A stretch of DNA of 64,000 nucleotides from Rhizobium terricola (GCF_012927355.1 NZ_JABBGK010000002.1:454758-518757); one strand, 5' to 3'. Shown: positions 9,506 to 18,412, counted from the first letter of the stretch. Notes: generated by a model not told the origin, from the letters alone. A program made the numbers and translations.

Positions 9506-10846
9506 TCACATCATGGCGACATATTTCGGCAGTTCCGCCATCCGCGGCACGACGATCAGCGTCCTGACCTGACCGCGCTTGAAGGCGTTGAGGAAGCGAT
9601 TGTAGTCCTCGAACACCACGCAGCCGGAGCTGTCACCCCGCTTGCGCAGCAGGTAGGTGTGGGTCAGGAAGCCGTCGCGGCCGTACATCTTGCTGTCGCC
9701 GACCGGGGTCATGCGGATCGCCTCGATACCGTGAAAGCGGCTTTCGCGCATGCGCAGATTGTAGACGTTCGGCGGGGTCGGGCCGCGGTTCTTGACATGG
9801 ACGAACTTGGGATTGTCGCGCATGTGGGCGCGGCCGGAATGGGCCTCGAGCTTCTCGCCGTTCGGCATGTGCACAACGCCGGCAGAAATGTCGTAGACGG
9901 CGACGCCGCGGCCGGGAAGCTTCGGCTTGCGACCGAAGAGCGAGGGACGCTCCTCGTCGGTGTCGCTCAGCATCGGGTTTTCGGGCTTGGCATAGGCCAG
10001 CATGTTGGACGGTGGCTTACTCCCTTTGTCCTTCGTGGCGGTCGCGTCGGGCTTTTCCGTCAGGCGGGCCGGCGCGTTCGGGCGAGAGGACGGAAGCGGG
10101 CCGTCGTCCGGCAGGGCATCGTGATCGTTTTCGGCCGGTTCGGACAGAAGTTCGACGAACGGTTCCTCGCGGGGATCGGCTCCAAGCGGCACGGCTTCGC
10201 TCGCCGGGATGGGCGCAGCATAGGCGAGCGCCGCCGGGCTGCCCATCGCAGGGTTCGTGCCGGTAAGCTTTTCCGCCGGCGAAATCGCAGTCGGGTTGAT
10301 CGATGCCGTCTGAACAGTGGCGTCCGGTGCGGCAAGCGTGTTGTCGTCTTCGGACGCAAGTCCGGCGATCGCCTTGGCGTTGCGTTCCGCGACCGCCACG
10401 GCAAGCGCCTGGCGCAGCATCTCGCGGGCCTTCGGATCGCTGGTCGCCTCTGCCCGCATTTCGAGCATGCGGCCGGACTTGTCCACCGGGGCAAGCGCCA
10501 TCGAGGCCGGCAGCATCAGCAGGCCGATTTCCTCGGTCGCGGCGATGGCATTGGCGACGCGCATGCGCGCAAGCTCGGCGGCCTGGCCGGCGTCATGCCG
10601 ATCACCGCGCTTCAGCGCCTTGCCGGCATCGAGCGGTTTGTCGACCAGTGCGAGCGACGGCGAAGCCGGCTTCGGCTCCGACGTCAGCACCTGGATGGTG
10701 GCAATGGAGGCCGTCACCCAAAGGATGCCGGCAAGCCCGACGCCGATGGCGACGGGCACTGTGAAGACCTTGCGGCCATTCCTGGATCGGGATGAGGGAG
10801 CAGCGGACGCCTTTCCCTTGGTCACTGTCTCGGTCGAGAACGCCAT
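9506..10846 (-). CDS. DUF2778 (Tlde1/L,D-transpeptidase-like) cell-envelope protein
   Basis: A protein of about 446 residues. It has a short cytoplasmic N terminus, one membrane anchor (VFTVPVAIGVGLAGILWV), a long Ala/Pro/Asp-rich periplasmic linker, and a C-terminal DUF2778 domain. The domain contains HTYLLRKRGDSSGCVVF with the candidate catalytic cysteine in SSGC and an upstream histidine. DUF2778 is related to L,D-transpeptidases and includes the T6SS toxin Tlde1, but anchored rhizobial versions probably act on their own peptidoglycan. I prefer the ATG at 10846 with GAGTGAGAG upstream. A GTG at 10873 would add 9 residues. Confidence 0.82.
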   Translation of the reverse strand: MAFSTETVTKGKASAAPSSRSRNGRKVFTVPVAIGVGLAGILWVTASIATIQVLTSEPKPASPSLALVDKPLDAGKALKRGDRHDAGQAAELARMRVANAIAATEEIGLLMLPASMALAPVDKSGRMLEMRAEATSDPKAREMLRQALAVAVAERNAKAIAGLASEDDNTLAAPDATVQTASINPTAISPAEKLTGTNPAMGSPAALAYAAPIPASEAVPLGADPREEPFVELLSEPAENDHDALPDDGPLPSSRPNAPARLTEKPDATATKDKGSKPPSNMLAYAKPENPMLSDTDEERPSLFGRKPKLPGRGVAVYDISAGVVHMPNGEKLEAHSGRAHMRDNPKFVHVKNRGPTPPNVYNLRMRESRFHGIEAIRMTPVGDSKMYGRDGFLTHTYLLRKRGDSSGCVVFEDYNRFLNAFKRGQVRTLIVVPRMAELPKYVAMM

Positions 10847-11051
10847 ACTCTCACTCGCTACCAGAGGCCTCACGGCCCGGCGGGTTTCATCGCCGCGGCC
10901 CTACACATCCGGTGAGACAAGGAGGTCTTCACTCAGGACCTCCGTTTATCCGGACATCCTAAAAATGAAGAATCTTGGTAACCAAGAGGTTTACGCCGCG
11001 TTGATTCTTTTATCCCTGGCAGAAATGGCAAGAACAAGGCAAAAACTGACA
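10847..11051. other. Intergenic region upstream of the DUF2778 gene and downstream of the SDR gene
   Basis: It holds a 7-bp hairpin (GGAGGTC at 10921-10927, GACCTCC at 10937-10943) and a perfect 7-1-7 palindrome, TCTTGGT-A-ACCAAGA, at 10973-10987 that could be an operator or part of a terminator. No gene is apparent. Confidence 0.3.
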
Positions 11052-11756
11052 TCAAATGGAGCGCATCAAACCGCCGTCGACACGGATGCCCTGTCCGGTG
11101 ATGTAGGCCGCGCCCTCCGACGCCAGGAAGGCAACCGTGGCTGCAACTTCCTCGCTGGTGCCATAGCGGGCCATGGGCACGCTTTCACGCCGTTCCTCGG
11201 TCTTCGGCAGGCTATCGATCCATCCCGGCAGGACGTTGTTCATGCGGATGTTTTCGGCCGCATAAGTGTCTGAGAAGATCTTGGTGAACGCGGAAAGACC
11301 GGCGCGGGCGACGGCCGAGGTCGGGAACATGGCGCTCGGCTCGGCGACCCAGGCCGTGGAGATGTTGATGATCACGCCATTCTTCTGGGCCTGCATGATC
11401 GGCGTGACGAGCCGGGTCGGACGAATGACGTTGAGGAGATAGACGTCGAAGCCCTTGTGCCAGTCCTCGTCCGAGATCTCGAGGATCGGTGCACGGGGGC
11501 CGTGGCCGGCGCTGTTGACCAGGACATCGACACGGCCCCAGCGGGCGAATGTCTCGTCGACGAGGCGCTTCAGGTCTTCGTTCGACTGGTTGGAGCCGGT
11601 GACGCCGATGCCGCCCAGTTCCTTGGCGAGCGCCTCACCCTTGCCAGAGGAGGACAGAATGGCAACCTTGTACCCTTCGTTCGCAAGGCGCCGGGCGGAG
11701 GCCGCACCCATGCCACTTCCGCCAGCGGTGATGATGGCAACTTTTTCTACAGTCAT
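11052..11756 (-). CDS. SDR-family oxidoreductase with an atypical active site
   Basis: A 234-residue short-chain dehydrogenase/reductase fold. It has an N-terminal nucleotide-binding loop TAGGSGMG, the NSAG motif after strand 4, and the C-terminal ITGQGIRVDGG. The usual catalytic Tyr-x3-Lys is not present. The region after NISTAW reads MFPTSAVARAGLSAFTK, so Tyr and Lys appear replaced by other residues with a shifted Arg. The protein could be a redox enzyme of a divergent subgroup or a non-catalytic member. AGGACAGGGA precedes the ATG. It is divergent from the LysR gene, which is its likely regulator. Confidence 0.85.
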   Translation of the reverse strand: MTVEKVAIITAGGSGMGAASARRLANEGYKVAILSSSGKGEALAKELGGIGVTGSNQSNEDLKRLVDETFARWGRVDVLVNSAGHGPRAPILEISDEDWHKGFDVYLLNVIRPTRLVTPIMQAQKNGVIINISTAWVAEPSAMFPTSAVARAGLSAFTKIFSDTYAAENIRMNNVLPGWIDSLPKTEERRESVPMARYGTSEEVAATVAFLASEGAAYITGQGIRVDGGLMRSI

Positions 11757-11884
11757 TTCCCTGTCCTTTGGCTATTCTGGCGCCGGAACATCCGGCCCAG
11801 CTGTCGTCTGATGGATTTTCTAGCACCATTCGCGGCGATTTCCGAACGCGATAAACTGCGCTCTGACTGTAGAAAAACTCTCGC

Positions 11885-12778
11885 ATGAACGAAAAATCCA
11901 GACACCTGCCATCCCTCAATGCCCTGCGCGCCTTCGAGGTGACATCGCGACACCTGAGCTTCCGGGCGGCGGCGGAGGAGATCGGCGTAACCCAGAGCGC
12001 CGTTGCCCAGCTGGTGCGCGGGCTGGAGACGGATCTCGGCGTGAAGCTTTTCTTGCGCCTGCCGAAACAACTCGCCCTCACCGACGAAGGTCGCGCCTAC
12101 GGCACGGACATCCGTCGGGCTTTCCAGCTGTTCGGAGAGGCGACGCTGGCCATCAGGCCGGTGCAACGCAGCCTGACGATCAGCGCGACGCCAACCTTCG
12201 CGGCCAAGTGGCTGCTGCCGCGGCTGCCGGCGTTCATGGCAGCCCATCCGGAACTCGAACTGCGCATTCTCGCCAGCGAGAGCCTCGCGAGCTTCCAGAC
12301 CGACGGCGTCGACATCGCGGTTCGCCAGGGACAACCACCCTTCGGACCCGGACTGGTCTCGGAACTGCTCTTCGAGCAGCGCGTCATCGCAGTCTGCAGT
12401 CCGGCCTATCAGCCCGCCGCTGCCGAAGCCCTGAAGAAGGAGAACCTGGACGCCCTTGTCCTGCTCCGGGATACCCACAATCTCTGGCCGGAATTCATCG
12501 GTTCGGGGCTGAGACTGGCAACGGGGACAGAGGCCAAGGGCGTGCGCTTCAACCACACCTCGCTTGCCATCGACGCAGCCATCGCGGGCCAAGGCATCAC
12601 GCTCGCCAGCGACTTCCTGGTCGAGGCGGACCTTGCTGCCGGCCGGCTGGTCAAGGCCTTCGACGTCAGCATTCACGGCCGGCATGATTTCCACGTGGTT
12701 GCGCCCCGCGAGCCGAAGCATCCCGGGGCAACGAACATCGTGCGGAACTGGCTGGTTGCACAGCGTGGGCAGCGCTGA
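11885..12778 (+). CDS. LysR-family transcriptional regulator (GcvA-like)
   Basis: A 297-residue protein with an N-terminal winged helix-turn-helix (SLNALRAFEVTSRHLSFRAAAEEIGVTQSAVAQLV, residues about 10-44) and a C-terminal LysR effector domain with the pattern of the GcvA/AmpR-like group (VDIAVRQGQPPFGPGL). It is divergently transcribed from the SDR gene across 128 bp, the common layout in which a LysR regulator controls its neighbour and itself. The inducer is unknown. The ribosome binding site is weak. Confidence 0.92.
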   Translation: MNEKSRHLPSLNALRAFEVTSRHLSFRAAAEEIGVTQSAVAQLVRGLETDLGVKLFLRLPKQLALTDEGRAYGTDIRRAFQLFGEATLAIRPVQRSLTISATPTFAAKWLLPRLPAFMAAHPELELRILASESLASFQTDGVDIAVRQGQPPFGPGLVSELLFEQRVIAVCSPAYQPAAAEALKKENLDALVLLRDTHNLWPEFIGSGLRLATGTEAKGVRFNHTSLAIDAAIAGQGITLASDFLVEADLAAGRLVKAFDVSIHGRHDFHVVAPREPKHPGATNIVRNWLVAQRGQR

Positions 12779-12784
12779 CCCGGC

Positions 12785-13192
12785 TTACCAGGAGCGGACG
12801 TCAAGCACCTTATCGCGGTGCGCCGGATGGGTCGAGAAGACGAAGATCCGGTCCATTTCCTTCTTGGTCAGCAGACGCAGGAAACGGATCTCGGCGGTGT
12901 TGTTGGCAAAGGTCTTCATCAGCAGGCAGCCGACCTTGGTGATGCGGGCATCGGGAAGATCGAGATAGAACTGCTGGGGGAGATTGTATTGGGTCAGCAG
13001 GCCGATGATGGCGCCGCTCATCGAAATCTTGATCACATCGCAGCGGCGGGCCGCCATGTGCATCACGCCCTTCTCGGTATATTCGATCCGGGCTGCGTTC
13101 ATCGTATCCTCCATCGGGAACCGCGCTTCGCGGTCGTACATGAAGGATTCCTCGCGCTGCAGATAATTGGTTCCGCCGGCTGCCGCTCTCAT
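12785..13192 (-). CDS. Small conserved protein, possibly divergent PilZ domain
   Basis: A 135-residue soluble protein. The segment RRCDVIKISMSGAIIGL resembles the second half of a PilZ c-di-GMP-binding signature (xIS-x-xGA), and the following strand-rich part (FYLDLPDARITKVGCLLMKT) fits the PilZ barrel. The RxxxR loop that contacts c-di-GMP is not clear, so binding may be lost. The ATG at 13192 has AGGGA 5 nt upstream. The stop is six bases from the LysR stop, in convergent orientation. The PilZ assignment is tentative. Confidence 0.6.
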   Translation of the reverse strand: MRAAAGGTNYLQREESFMYDREARFPMEDTMNAARIEYTEKGVMHMAARRCDVIKISMSGAIIGLLTQYNLPQQFYLDLPDARITKVGCLLMKTFANNTAEIRFLRLLTKKEMDRIFVFSTHPAHRDKVLDVRSW

Positions 13193-13288
13193 TTTCGTCC
13201 CTGTCCCTGTTTTCCAGTGGTTATGGGAGAAGCCTAGCAGTGGCCATTTAACAGATGGTATTAATCCGCGCGCCCCGACGTGGTCGCC

Positions 13289-13322
13289 AAGGCCCTGTCT
13301 TCGTTAGGGGAAACAGGACCTT
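13289..13322 (-). terminator. Hairpin downstream of aglK
   Basis: A 10-bp stem with one mismatch (AAGGCCCTGT / ACAGGACCTT), 14-nt loop, directly after the aglK stop. A T-run is lacking. Confidence 0.35.
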
Positions 13323-13334
13323 AACGCGCGGATA

Positions 13335-14423
13335 TCACTTCCTGTATGCGTGTCCCATTTCGTCGAAGAGGTGGAGTCTGGAGCGGTCGGCGACGAAGCG
13401 GAGACGGGTCCCCTTCCGGATGTCGACCGTGCCCTGAAGCTTGACGGTGATCGGCTCGTCCTCGACCGGGCCATCGACATAGAGCAGCGTGACCTCGCCG
13501 AGAGCCTCGACGATCGTGACCGTGCCCTCGAAGAGAAAATCATCGCCGGTGGCAATCGCAAGATCCTCCGGGCGGACACCGAAACTCGCCTTCTTGCCGC
13601 GGTCGCCGGCAGGCGTCTCGATATCGACGCTGACCGAGGTACCGTCCTTCAGTCGGATCACGGTCGGTCGTCCGGCCGTCTCGATGATGGCCGGCATAAT
13701 GTTCATGGCGGGCGAACCAATGAAACGGGCGACGAAGAGGTTGGCGGGACGCTCATAGAGTTCGAGCGGCGGACCGACCTGCTCGATCTTGCCGGCGGAG
13801 AGCACGACGATCCGGTCGGCGAGCGTCATCGCCTCCACCTGGTCGTGCGTCACGTAGATCATCGTGGTGTCCGGCATGGACTCGTTGAGCTTGGCGATCT
13901 CGATGCGGGTCGCGACGCGCAGCGCCGCGTCAAGATTGGAGAGCGGCTCATCAAAGAGGAAGACCTTTGGGTCGCGGCAGATCGCACGACCGATCGCGAC
14001 GCGCTGACGCTGGCCGCCGGAGAGCGCCTTGGGCAGACGGTCGAGATAGGGGGTCAACTGGAGGATCGACGCCGCGCTCTTCACCCTGCGGTCGATCTCC
14101 TCGCTGCTCTGGCCGGCGATCCGCAGGCCGAAGGCCATGTTGTCGTAGACGGTCATGTGCGGGTAGAGCGCGTAGGACTGGAAGACCATCGCGATGCCGC
14201 GCTTCGACGGGGGCACGTCGTTGACGACCTGTCCGTCGATGATCATCTCGCCGCTGGTGATGTCCTCAAGCCCGGCGATCATGCGCAGAAGCGTGGACTT
14301 TCCACATCCCGACGGGCCGACGAAGACGATGAATTCGCCCTGCTCGATCGTCAGATCGATACCGTGCAGGACCTTCACCTGCCCGTAGGTCTTGCGGATA
14401 TCCTTGAGAACCAGGCCCGTCAT
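13335..14423 (-). CDS. aglK: Alpha-glucoside ABC transporter ATP-binding protein
   Basis: A 362-residue MalK/UgpC-type ATPase. It has Walker A GPSGCGKSTLL (about 36-46), signature LSGGQRQR (about 134-141), Walker B VFLFDEPLSNLD and the switch histidine in YVTHDQ. The C-terminal regulatory TOBE-type domain follows. It powers the AglFG permease. It is last gene of aglEFGAK, with GGGAGG placed well before the ATG. Only 14 bases separate it from aglA. Confidence 0.93.
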   Translation of the reverse strand: MTGLVLKDIRKTYGQVKVLHGIDLTIEQGEFIVFVGPSGCGKSTLLRMIAGLEDITSGEMIIDGQVVNDVPPSKRGIAMVFQSYALYPHMTVYDNMAFGLRIAGQSSEEIDRRVKSAASILQLTPYLDRLPKALSGGQRQRVAIGRAICRDPKVFLFDEPLSNLDAALRVATRIEIAKLNESMPDTTMIYVTHDQVEAMTLADRIVVLSAGKIEQVGPPLELYERPANLFVARFIGSPAMNIMPAIIETAGRPTVIRLKDGTSVSVDIETPAGDRGKKASFGVRPEDLAIATGDDFLFEGTVTIVEALGEVTLLYVDGPVEDEPITVKLQGTVDIRKGTRLRFVADRSRLHLFDEMGHAYRK

Positions 14424-14437
14424 CTCATTCCTCCCAA

Positions 14438-16093
14438 TCAGGCGTGGCGCGCGAAATGTGCGCCCCAGGCCGGAAGTTCAACCCTGTCGTCTTCGGTCTT
14501 GCTGTCGAAACCGTGTCCACCCAATGCATGCCAACTGCCGGCCGGAAGAACGGCCGTTGCCGGCTCGGCGCTCATGTTGAACAGGCAGAGCAGCGTCTCA
14601 TTGCCCAAGGTCCGGGTGTAGACCAGCACATTGCCCTGAACCGGATGGAAAACGATGCCGCCTTTGGCAAAGGCGGGGTTTTCCTTCCGGAACGCCAGGA
14701 ACCGGCGGTATTGCTCAAGCACGCTGCCGGCAACGCCCTGCTGCGTATCCACGGCCTTCAGGACATGTTCCACCGGGATCGGCAGCCAGGTCTTCGGAGC
14801 GCTGGAAAAGCCCGCCTGGGCGGTCTTGCTGTCCCACACCATGGGCGTGCGGCAACCGTCGCGGCCCTTGAACTCCGGCCAGAACTGGATGCCATAGGGA
14901 TCCTGCAGGTCCTCGAAGGCGATGTCGGCTTCGGTGAGGCCGAGTTCCTCACCCTGATAGATGCAGACCGATCCGCGCTGCGTCATCAGGATGGCGGCCA
15001 ACTGCTTGGCATAGGCGTCGCGGTCGAGAACCTCCGCCCCCCAGCGGCTGACATGGCGGACGACATCGTGGTTGGAGAATGCCCAGCAGGCCCAGCCCTC
15101 GGGAGCGGCCTCGGCAAACGCCTGCTGCACTTCGGCGACACGCGCCGGCGTCAGCGGATCGGGCGCCAGAAACTCGAAGGCGTAGCACATGTGCATCTTG
15201 TCGCCGCCGGACGTGTATTCGCCGACGATTTCGAGCCCGCGCTGGCTGTCGCCGACCTCGCCGACGGCAGCGATTGCCGGGAACTGGTCGAGCAGCGCAC
15301 GGAACCGCTTGAGGAAGGCAATGTTTTCCGGGCGGTTCTTGTCGTAGATGTGCTCCTGGAAATTGTAGGGATTGACCGCCGGCGCCGTCGAGGCATTGCG
15401 GCGTTCCGGTGCGAGCGCCGGATTGTCGCGCAGTTCCTTGTCGTGGAAATAGAAGTTGATGGTGTCGAGACGGAAACCGTCGACGCCACGCTCCAGCCAG
15501 AAACGGGTCGCGGCGAGCAGCGCGTCCTGGACCTCGGGATTGTGCAGATTGAGGTCGGGCTGCGAGGTCAGGAAGTTATGCAGGTAATACTGCATGCGGG
15601 TCGGATCCCAGTGCCAGCCGGAGCCGCCGAAAATCGACAGCCAGTTGTTCGGCGGCGTGCCGTCCGGCTTGGCGTCGGCCCAGACATACCAGTCCGCCTT
15701 GGCATTGAAGCGCGACGAACGGCTCTCGACGAACCACGGATGCTGGTCGGAGGTGTGGGACATCACGAGATCGATCATGACCCTGACGCCGACGCGATGG
15801 GCCTCGGCGATCAGGCCGTCGAAATCGGCAAGCGAGCCGAACATCGGATCGACATCGACATAGTTCGACACGTCGTAGCCGAAATCCTTCATCGGCGAGG
15901 TGAAGAACGGCGAGATCCAGATCGCGTCGGCCCCGAGGGCCGCGATATGCGGCAGACGGGCCGTGATGCCCTTGAGGTCGCCGATGCCGTCTCCGTTGGA
16001 GTCCTGATAGGAGCGCGGGTAGATCTGGTAGATCACCGCGCCGCGCCACCAGTCCTTGTCGGCGGAGAGGATCGATTGGGTCGTTGCAGTCAT
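14438..16093 (-). CDS. aglA: Alpha-glucosidase (glycoside hydrolase family 13)
   Basis: A 551-residue cytoplasmic GH13 enzyme that cleaves imported alpha-glucosides such as sucrose, maltose or trehalose-type sugars. The family regions are present: VMIDLVMSHTSDQHPWF, GFRLDTINFYF with the nucleophile aspartate, the acid/base glutamate in AVGEVGDSQ, and FSNHDVVRH. The ATG at 16093 is preceded by AAGGAC, and an upstream TTG would add 7 residues without support. It sits inside the transporter operon, between permease and ATPase genes, so uptake and hydrolysis are co-expressed. Confidence 0.94.
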   Translation of the reverse strand: MTATTQSILSADKDWWRGAVIYQIYPRSYQDSNGDGIGDLKGITARLPHIAALGADAIWISPFFTSPMKDFGYDVSNYVDVDPMFGSLADFDGLIAEAHRVGVRVMIDLVMSHTSDQHPWFVESRSSRFNAKADWYVWADAKPDGTPPNNWLSIFGGSGWHWDPTRMQYYLHNFLTSQPDLNLHNPEVQDALLAATRFWLERGVDGFRLDTINFYFHDKELRDNPALAPERRNASTAPAVNPYNFQEHIYDKNRPENIAFLKRFRALLDQFPAIAAVGEVGDSQRGLEIVGEYTSGGDKMHMCYAFEFLAPDPLTPARVAEVQQAFAEAAPEGWACWAFSNHDVVRHVSRWGAEVLDRDAYAKQLAAILMTQRGSVCIYQGEELGLTEADIAFEDLQDPYGIQFWPEFKGRDGCRTPMVWDSKTAQAGFSSAPKTWLPIPVEHVLKAVDTQQGVAGSVLEQYRRFLAFRKENPAFAKGGIVFHPVQGNVLVYTRTLGNETLLCLFNMSAEPATAVLPAGSWHALGGHGFDSKTEDDRVELPAWGAHFARHA

Positions 16094-16134
16094 GTTCAGT
16101 CCTTGTCGATGCAATCAGTTTTTAAGCAACCGTC

Positions 16135-17283
16135 TCAACCGCCCTTGACCGAACCTGCGAGCAGGCCACGGACGAGATAACGTTGGAGGGAGAAGAAGAC
16201 GAAGAGGGGCACGACGATCGTGATGAAGGCCGAGGCGGTGAGGATCTCCCACTTGCCGCCGCGGCTGCCGAGCAGGTTGACCAGGCGACCGGTCAGGACC
16301 AGTTCATTGTCGCCGGTACCGAGGAAGACCATGGCCACCAGAAGGTCGTTCCAGGTCCAGAGGAACTGGAAGATGGCAAACGAGGCGAGCGCCGGATAGG
16401 AGAGCGGCAGCACGATCTTCATGAAGATGGTGAAATCGGATGCGCCGTCGACGCGGGCTGATTCCATGATCTCGCGCGGCAGACCGGCGATGTAGTTGCG
16501 CAGAAGGTAGATGGCGAGCGGCAGGCCGAAGCCCATATGGGCAAGCCAGATGCCGAGATACGTCTTCGACGGCACGCCAAAGAAGGCGCCGACGCCATTG
16601 TACATGCGCAAGAGCGGGATCAGCGACATCTGCAGCGGCACGACCAGGAGGCCGACGATGACGGCCAGAATGAGCGCCCGGCCCGGAAATTTCATCCAGG
16701 CAAGCGCATAGGCCGCAAAGGCCGCCACCAGGATCGGAATGATGGTCGAGGGAATGGCGACGGTCAGCGAGTTCAGGAAGGACTTGCCGATGCCCTCGGC
16801 AGTCAGCACCGTCTCGTAGTTTTCCAGCGTGAAGCGTGGGGGAATGCCAGCGGTGTAGAAGATGCGCTGGCCGCGGGTTCCCTCGAAGGCCTTGGGCGAA
16901 GTCAGCCGGAAGTCACCGTTTGGCGCAACCGTGAGCTTGACGCCGTCCTTCAGTTCGGCGCTGGCACCAGCCTCGAATGCAGCGGGGTCCTGGCTCGATG
17001 AACCGAAGGCCGTAACGTTGCCCTTGCCCCCCTCGAAGACGTTGCCGGAAATGACGAACTGGCCGTTTTCCTCGACCTGCTTGTCCGGCCCTGGGGCACG
17101 GTAAATGGCATTCTGGGTCGAGGTGGCGAGAGCCGTCCACCAACCGGAGGCGACGATCTGGTTCTTGTCGCGCAGTGCCGAAACGAAAAGGCCGGCGGTC
17201 GGAAGGGTCCACAGGGCGACGAGGAAGAGCACCGAAAGATGGACCGCCCAGGTCAACGGAGAGCGAATGCTGCCCTTGTGCAT
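16135..17283 (-). CDS. aglG: Alpha-glucoside ABC transporter permease (MalG-like)
   Basis: A 382-residue inner-membrane permease. TM1 is near the N terminus (WAVHLSVLFLVALWTLP). About 130 mostly polar residues follow before the next membrane span, an extracytoplasmic insertion far larger than in MalG. The C-terminal half has the EAA loop (EIMESARVDGASDFTIFMKIVLPLSYPAL form) that docks on AglK. The ATG follows the aglF stop by a single base. Confidence 0.92.
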   Translation of the reverse strand: MHKGSIRSPLTWAVHLSVLFLVALWTLPTAGLFVSALRDKNQIVASGWWTALATSTQNAIYRAPGPDKQVEENGQFVISGNVFEGGKGNVTAFGSSSQDPAAFEAGASAELKDGVKLTVAPNGDFRLTSPKAFEGTRGQRIFYTAGIPPRFTLENYETVLTAEGIGKSFLNSLTVAIPSTIIPILVAAFAAYALAWMKFPGRALILAVIVGLLVVPLQMSLIPLLRMYNGVGAFFGVPSKTYLGIWLAHMGFGLPLAIYLLRNYIAGLPREIMESARVDGASDFTIFMKIVLPLSYPALASFAIFQFLWTWNDLLVAMVFLGTGDNELVLTGRLVNLLGSRGGKWEILTASAFITIVVPLFVFFSLQRYLVRGLLAGSVKGG

Positions 17284-17284
17284 G

Positions 17285-18295
17285 TCAGCGTCCTTCCATT
17301 TCGCGGCGGGCGTTGCGGATGTTCCAGATCATGATCGGCACGACCATGATCATGATGACCACAGCGATCGAAGCGCCGCGGCCGAAATCGCCGCCGCCGC
17401 GGAACATCCAGTCGAACATCAGGTTGGCGAGAACCTGTGTCTGCCACTGGCCGTTGGTCATGGCGAGCACGATGTCGAAGACCTTGAGGACGAGGATGGT
17501 GATCGTCGTCCAGACCACGGCAATCGTGCCCCAGATCTGCGGCACCTTGATCTTCAGGAAGATCTGCCAGGGATTGGCGCCGTCGATGACCGCCGCCTCG
17601 ATGGTCTCCTCCGGAATGCCGCGCAGCGCCGCCGACAGGAGCACCATGGCAAAGCCCGTCTGGATCCAGACGAGGATGACCATCAGGAAGAAGTTGTTCC
17701 AGAACGGCAGGGTGATCCAGATCTGCGGCTCACCGCCGAGCGCCACGACGATGGCGTTCAGGATGCCGATCTGTTCGGCACCGATGTCGCGGTAGTCGTA
17801 GACGAACTTCCAGATGACCGAGGCGCCGACGAAGGAAATCGCCATCGGCATGAAGATCAGCGACTTTGCGATGTTGCCCCACCAGATGCGGTCGGTCAGC
17901 GCCGCGATGATCAGGCCGAACAGGGTCGAGGCCGCCGGCACGACGATAAGCCACAGCATGTTGTTGTAGATCGACTGGCGGAACTCACCGTCGAAGAACA
18001 TCCAGCGGTAGTTGGCGAAGCCGACGAAATTCTCGCCCGACCGGTCGTAGAGGGAATAGGCGACCGAGGAAAAGAACGGATAGACGAGGTAGACCGACAG
18101 CGAGATGAGCGCCGGCGCTAGGAAAAGCCAGGGCCGGATCATGCTGGCACGGCGGATGTTGCGCGACGCCTCCATCGCATCCGCGACGCGCGACGGGAAG
18201 ATCGTGTCGAGCAGGAAGTTCGAGCCATAGAAATAGCCAATGGCGCCGGCAACCCCGATCACGATTGTCAGTAGGGCGTAGAGTAGCTGTTCCAA
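17285..18295 (-). CDS. aglF: Alpha-glucoside ABC transporter permease (MalF-like)
   Basis: A 336-residue permease with about seven hydrophobic spans and the EAA loop EETIEAAVIDGANPWQIFLKI. I choose a TTG start at 18295 because GGGGAGGG lies 5 nt upstream and the protein then begins directly at a membrane segment (EQLLYALLTIVIGV). The longer frame to 18343 has no ribosome binding site. It pairs with AglG and receives sugar from AglE. Confidence 0.9.
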   Translation of the reverse strand: MEQLLYALLTIVIGVAGAIGYFYGSNFLLDTIFPSRVADAMEASRNIRRASMIRPWLFLAPALISLSVYLVYPFFSSVAYSLYDRSGENFVGFANYRWMFFDGEFRQSIYNNMLWLIVVPAASTLFGLIIAALTDRIWWGNIAKSLIFMPMAISFVGASVIWKFVYDYRDIGAEQIGILNAIVVALGGEPQIWITLPFWNNFFLMVILVWIQTGFAMVLLSAALRGIPEETIEAAVIDGANPWQIFLKIKVPQIWGTIAVVWTTITILVLKVFDIVLAMTNGQWQTQVLANLMFDWMFRGGGDFGRGASIAVVIMIMVVPIMIWNIRNARREMEGR

Positions 18296-18361
18296 GGTTC
18301 CCTCCCCGGCCGATCGCCGGCAGCCCGAACGGGCGTGCGGCAAAAGTCGTCCTGCCGTTTG

Positions 18362-18393
18362 CCCGCCGCGCTCCGGTTCGGGAGCACGGCGGG
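18362..18393 (-). repeat. Large intercistronic stem-loop between aglE and aglF
   Basis: 13-bp arms with a single mismatch (18362-18374 and 18381-18393) and a 6-nt loop. No T-run follows. This matches the position and style of mRNA-stabilising hairpins after binding-protein genes (as in malE-malF), which would keep AglE more abundant than the permease. Confidence 0.6.
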
Positions 18394-18412
18394 ATCGTTC
18401 ACGTCGAGAAGC

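Noticed and set aside
10973-10987. Palindrome TCTTGGT-A-ACCAAGA as a regulator site
   Set aside because: A single occurrence without a recognisable family consensus; kept only as a note in the intergenic entry.
13250-13280. TTAA pairs upstream of the PilZ-like gene as a CtrA site
   Set aside because: The spacing is 9 bases, not 7.
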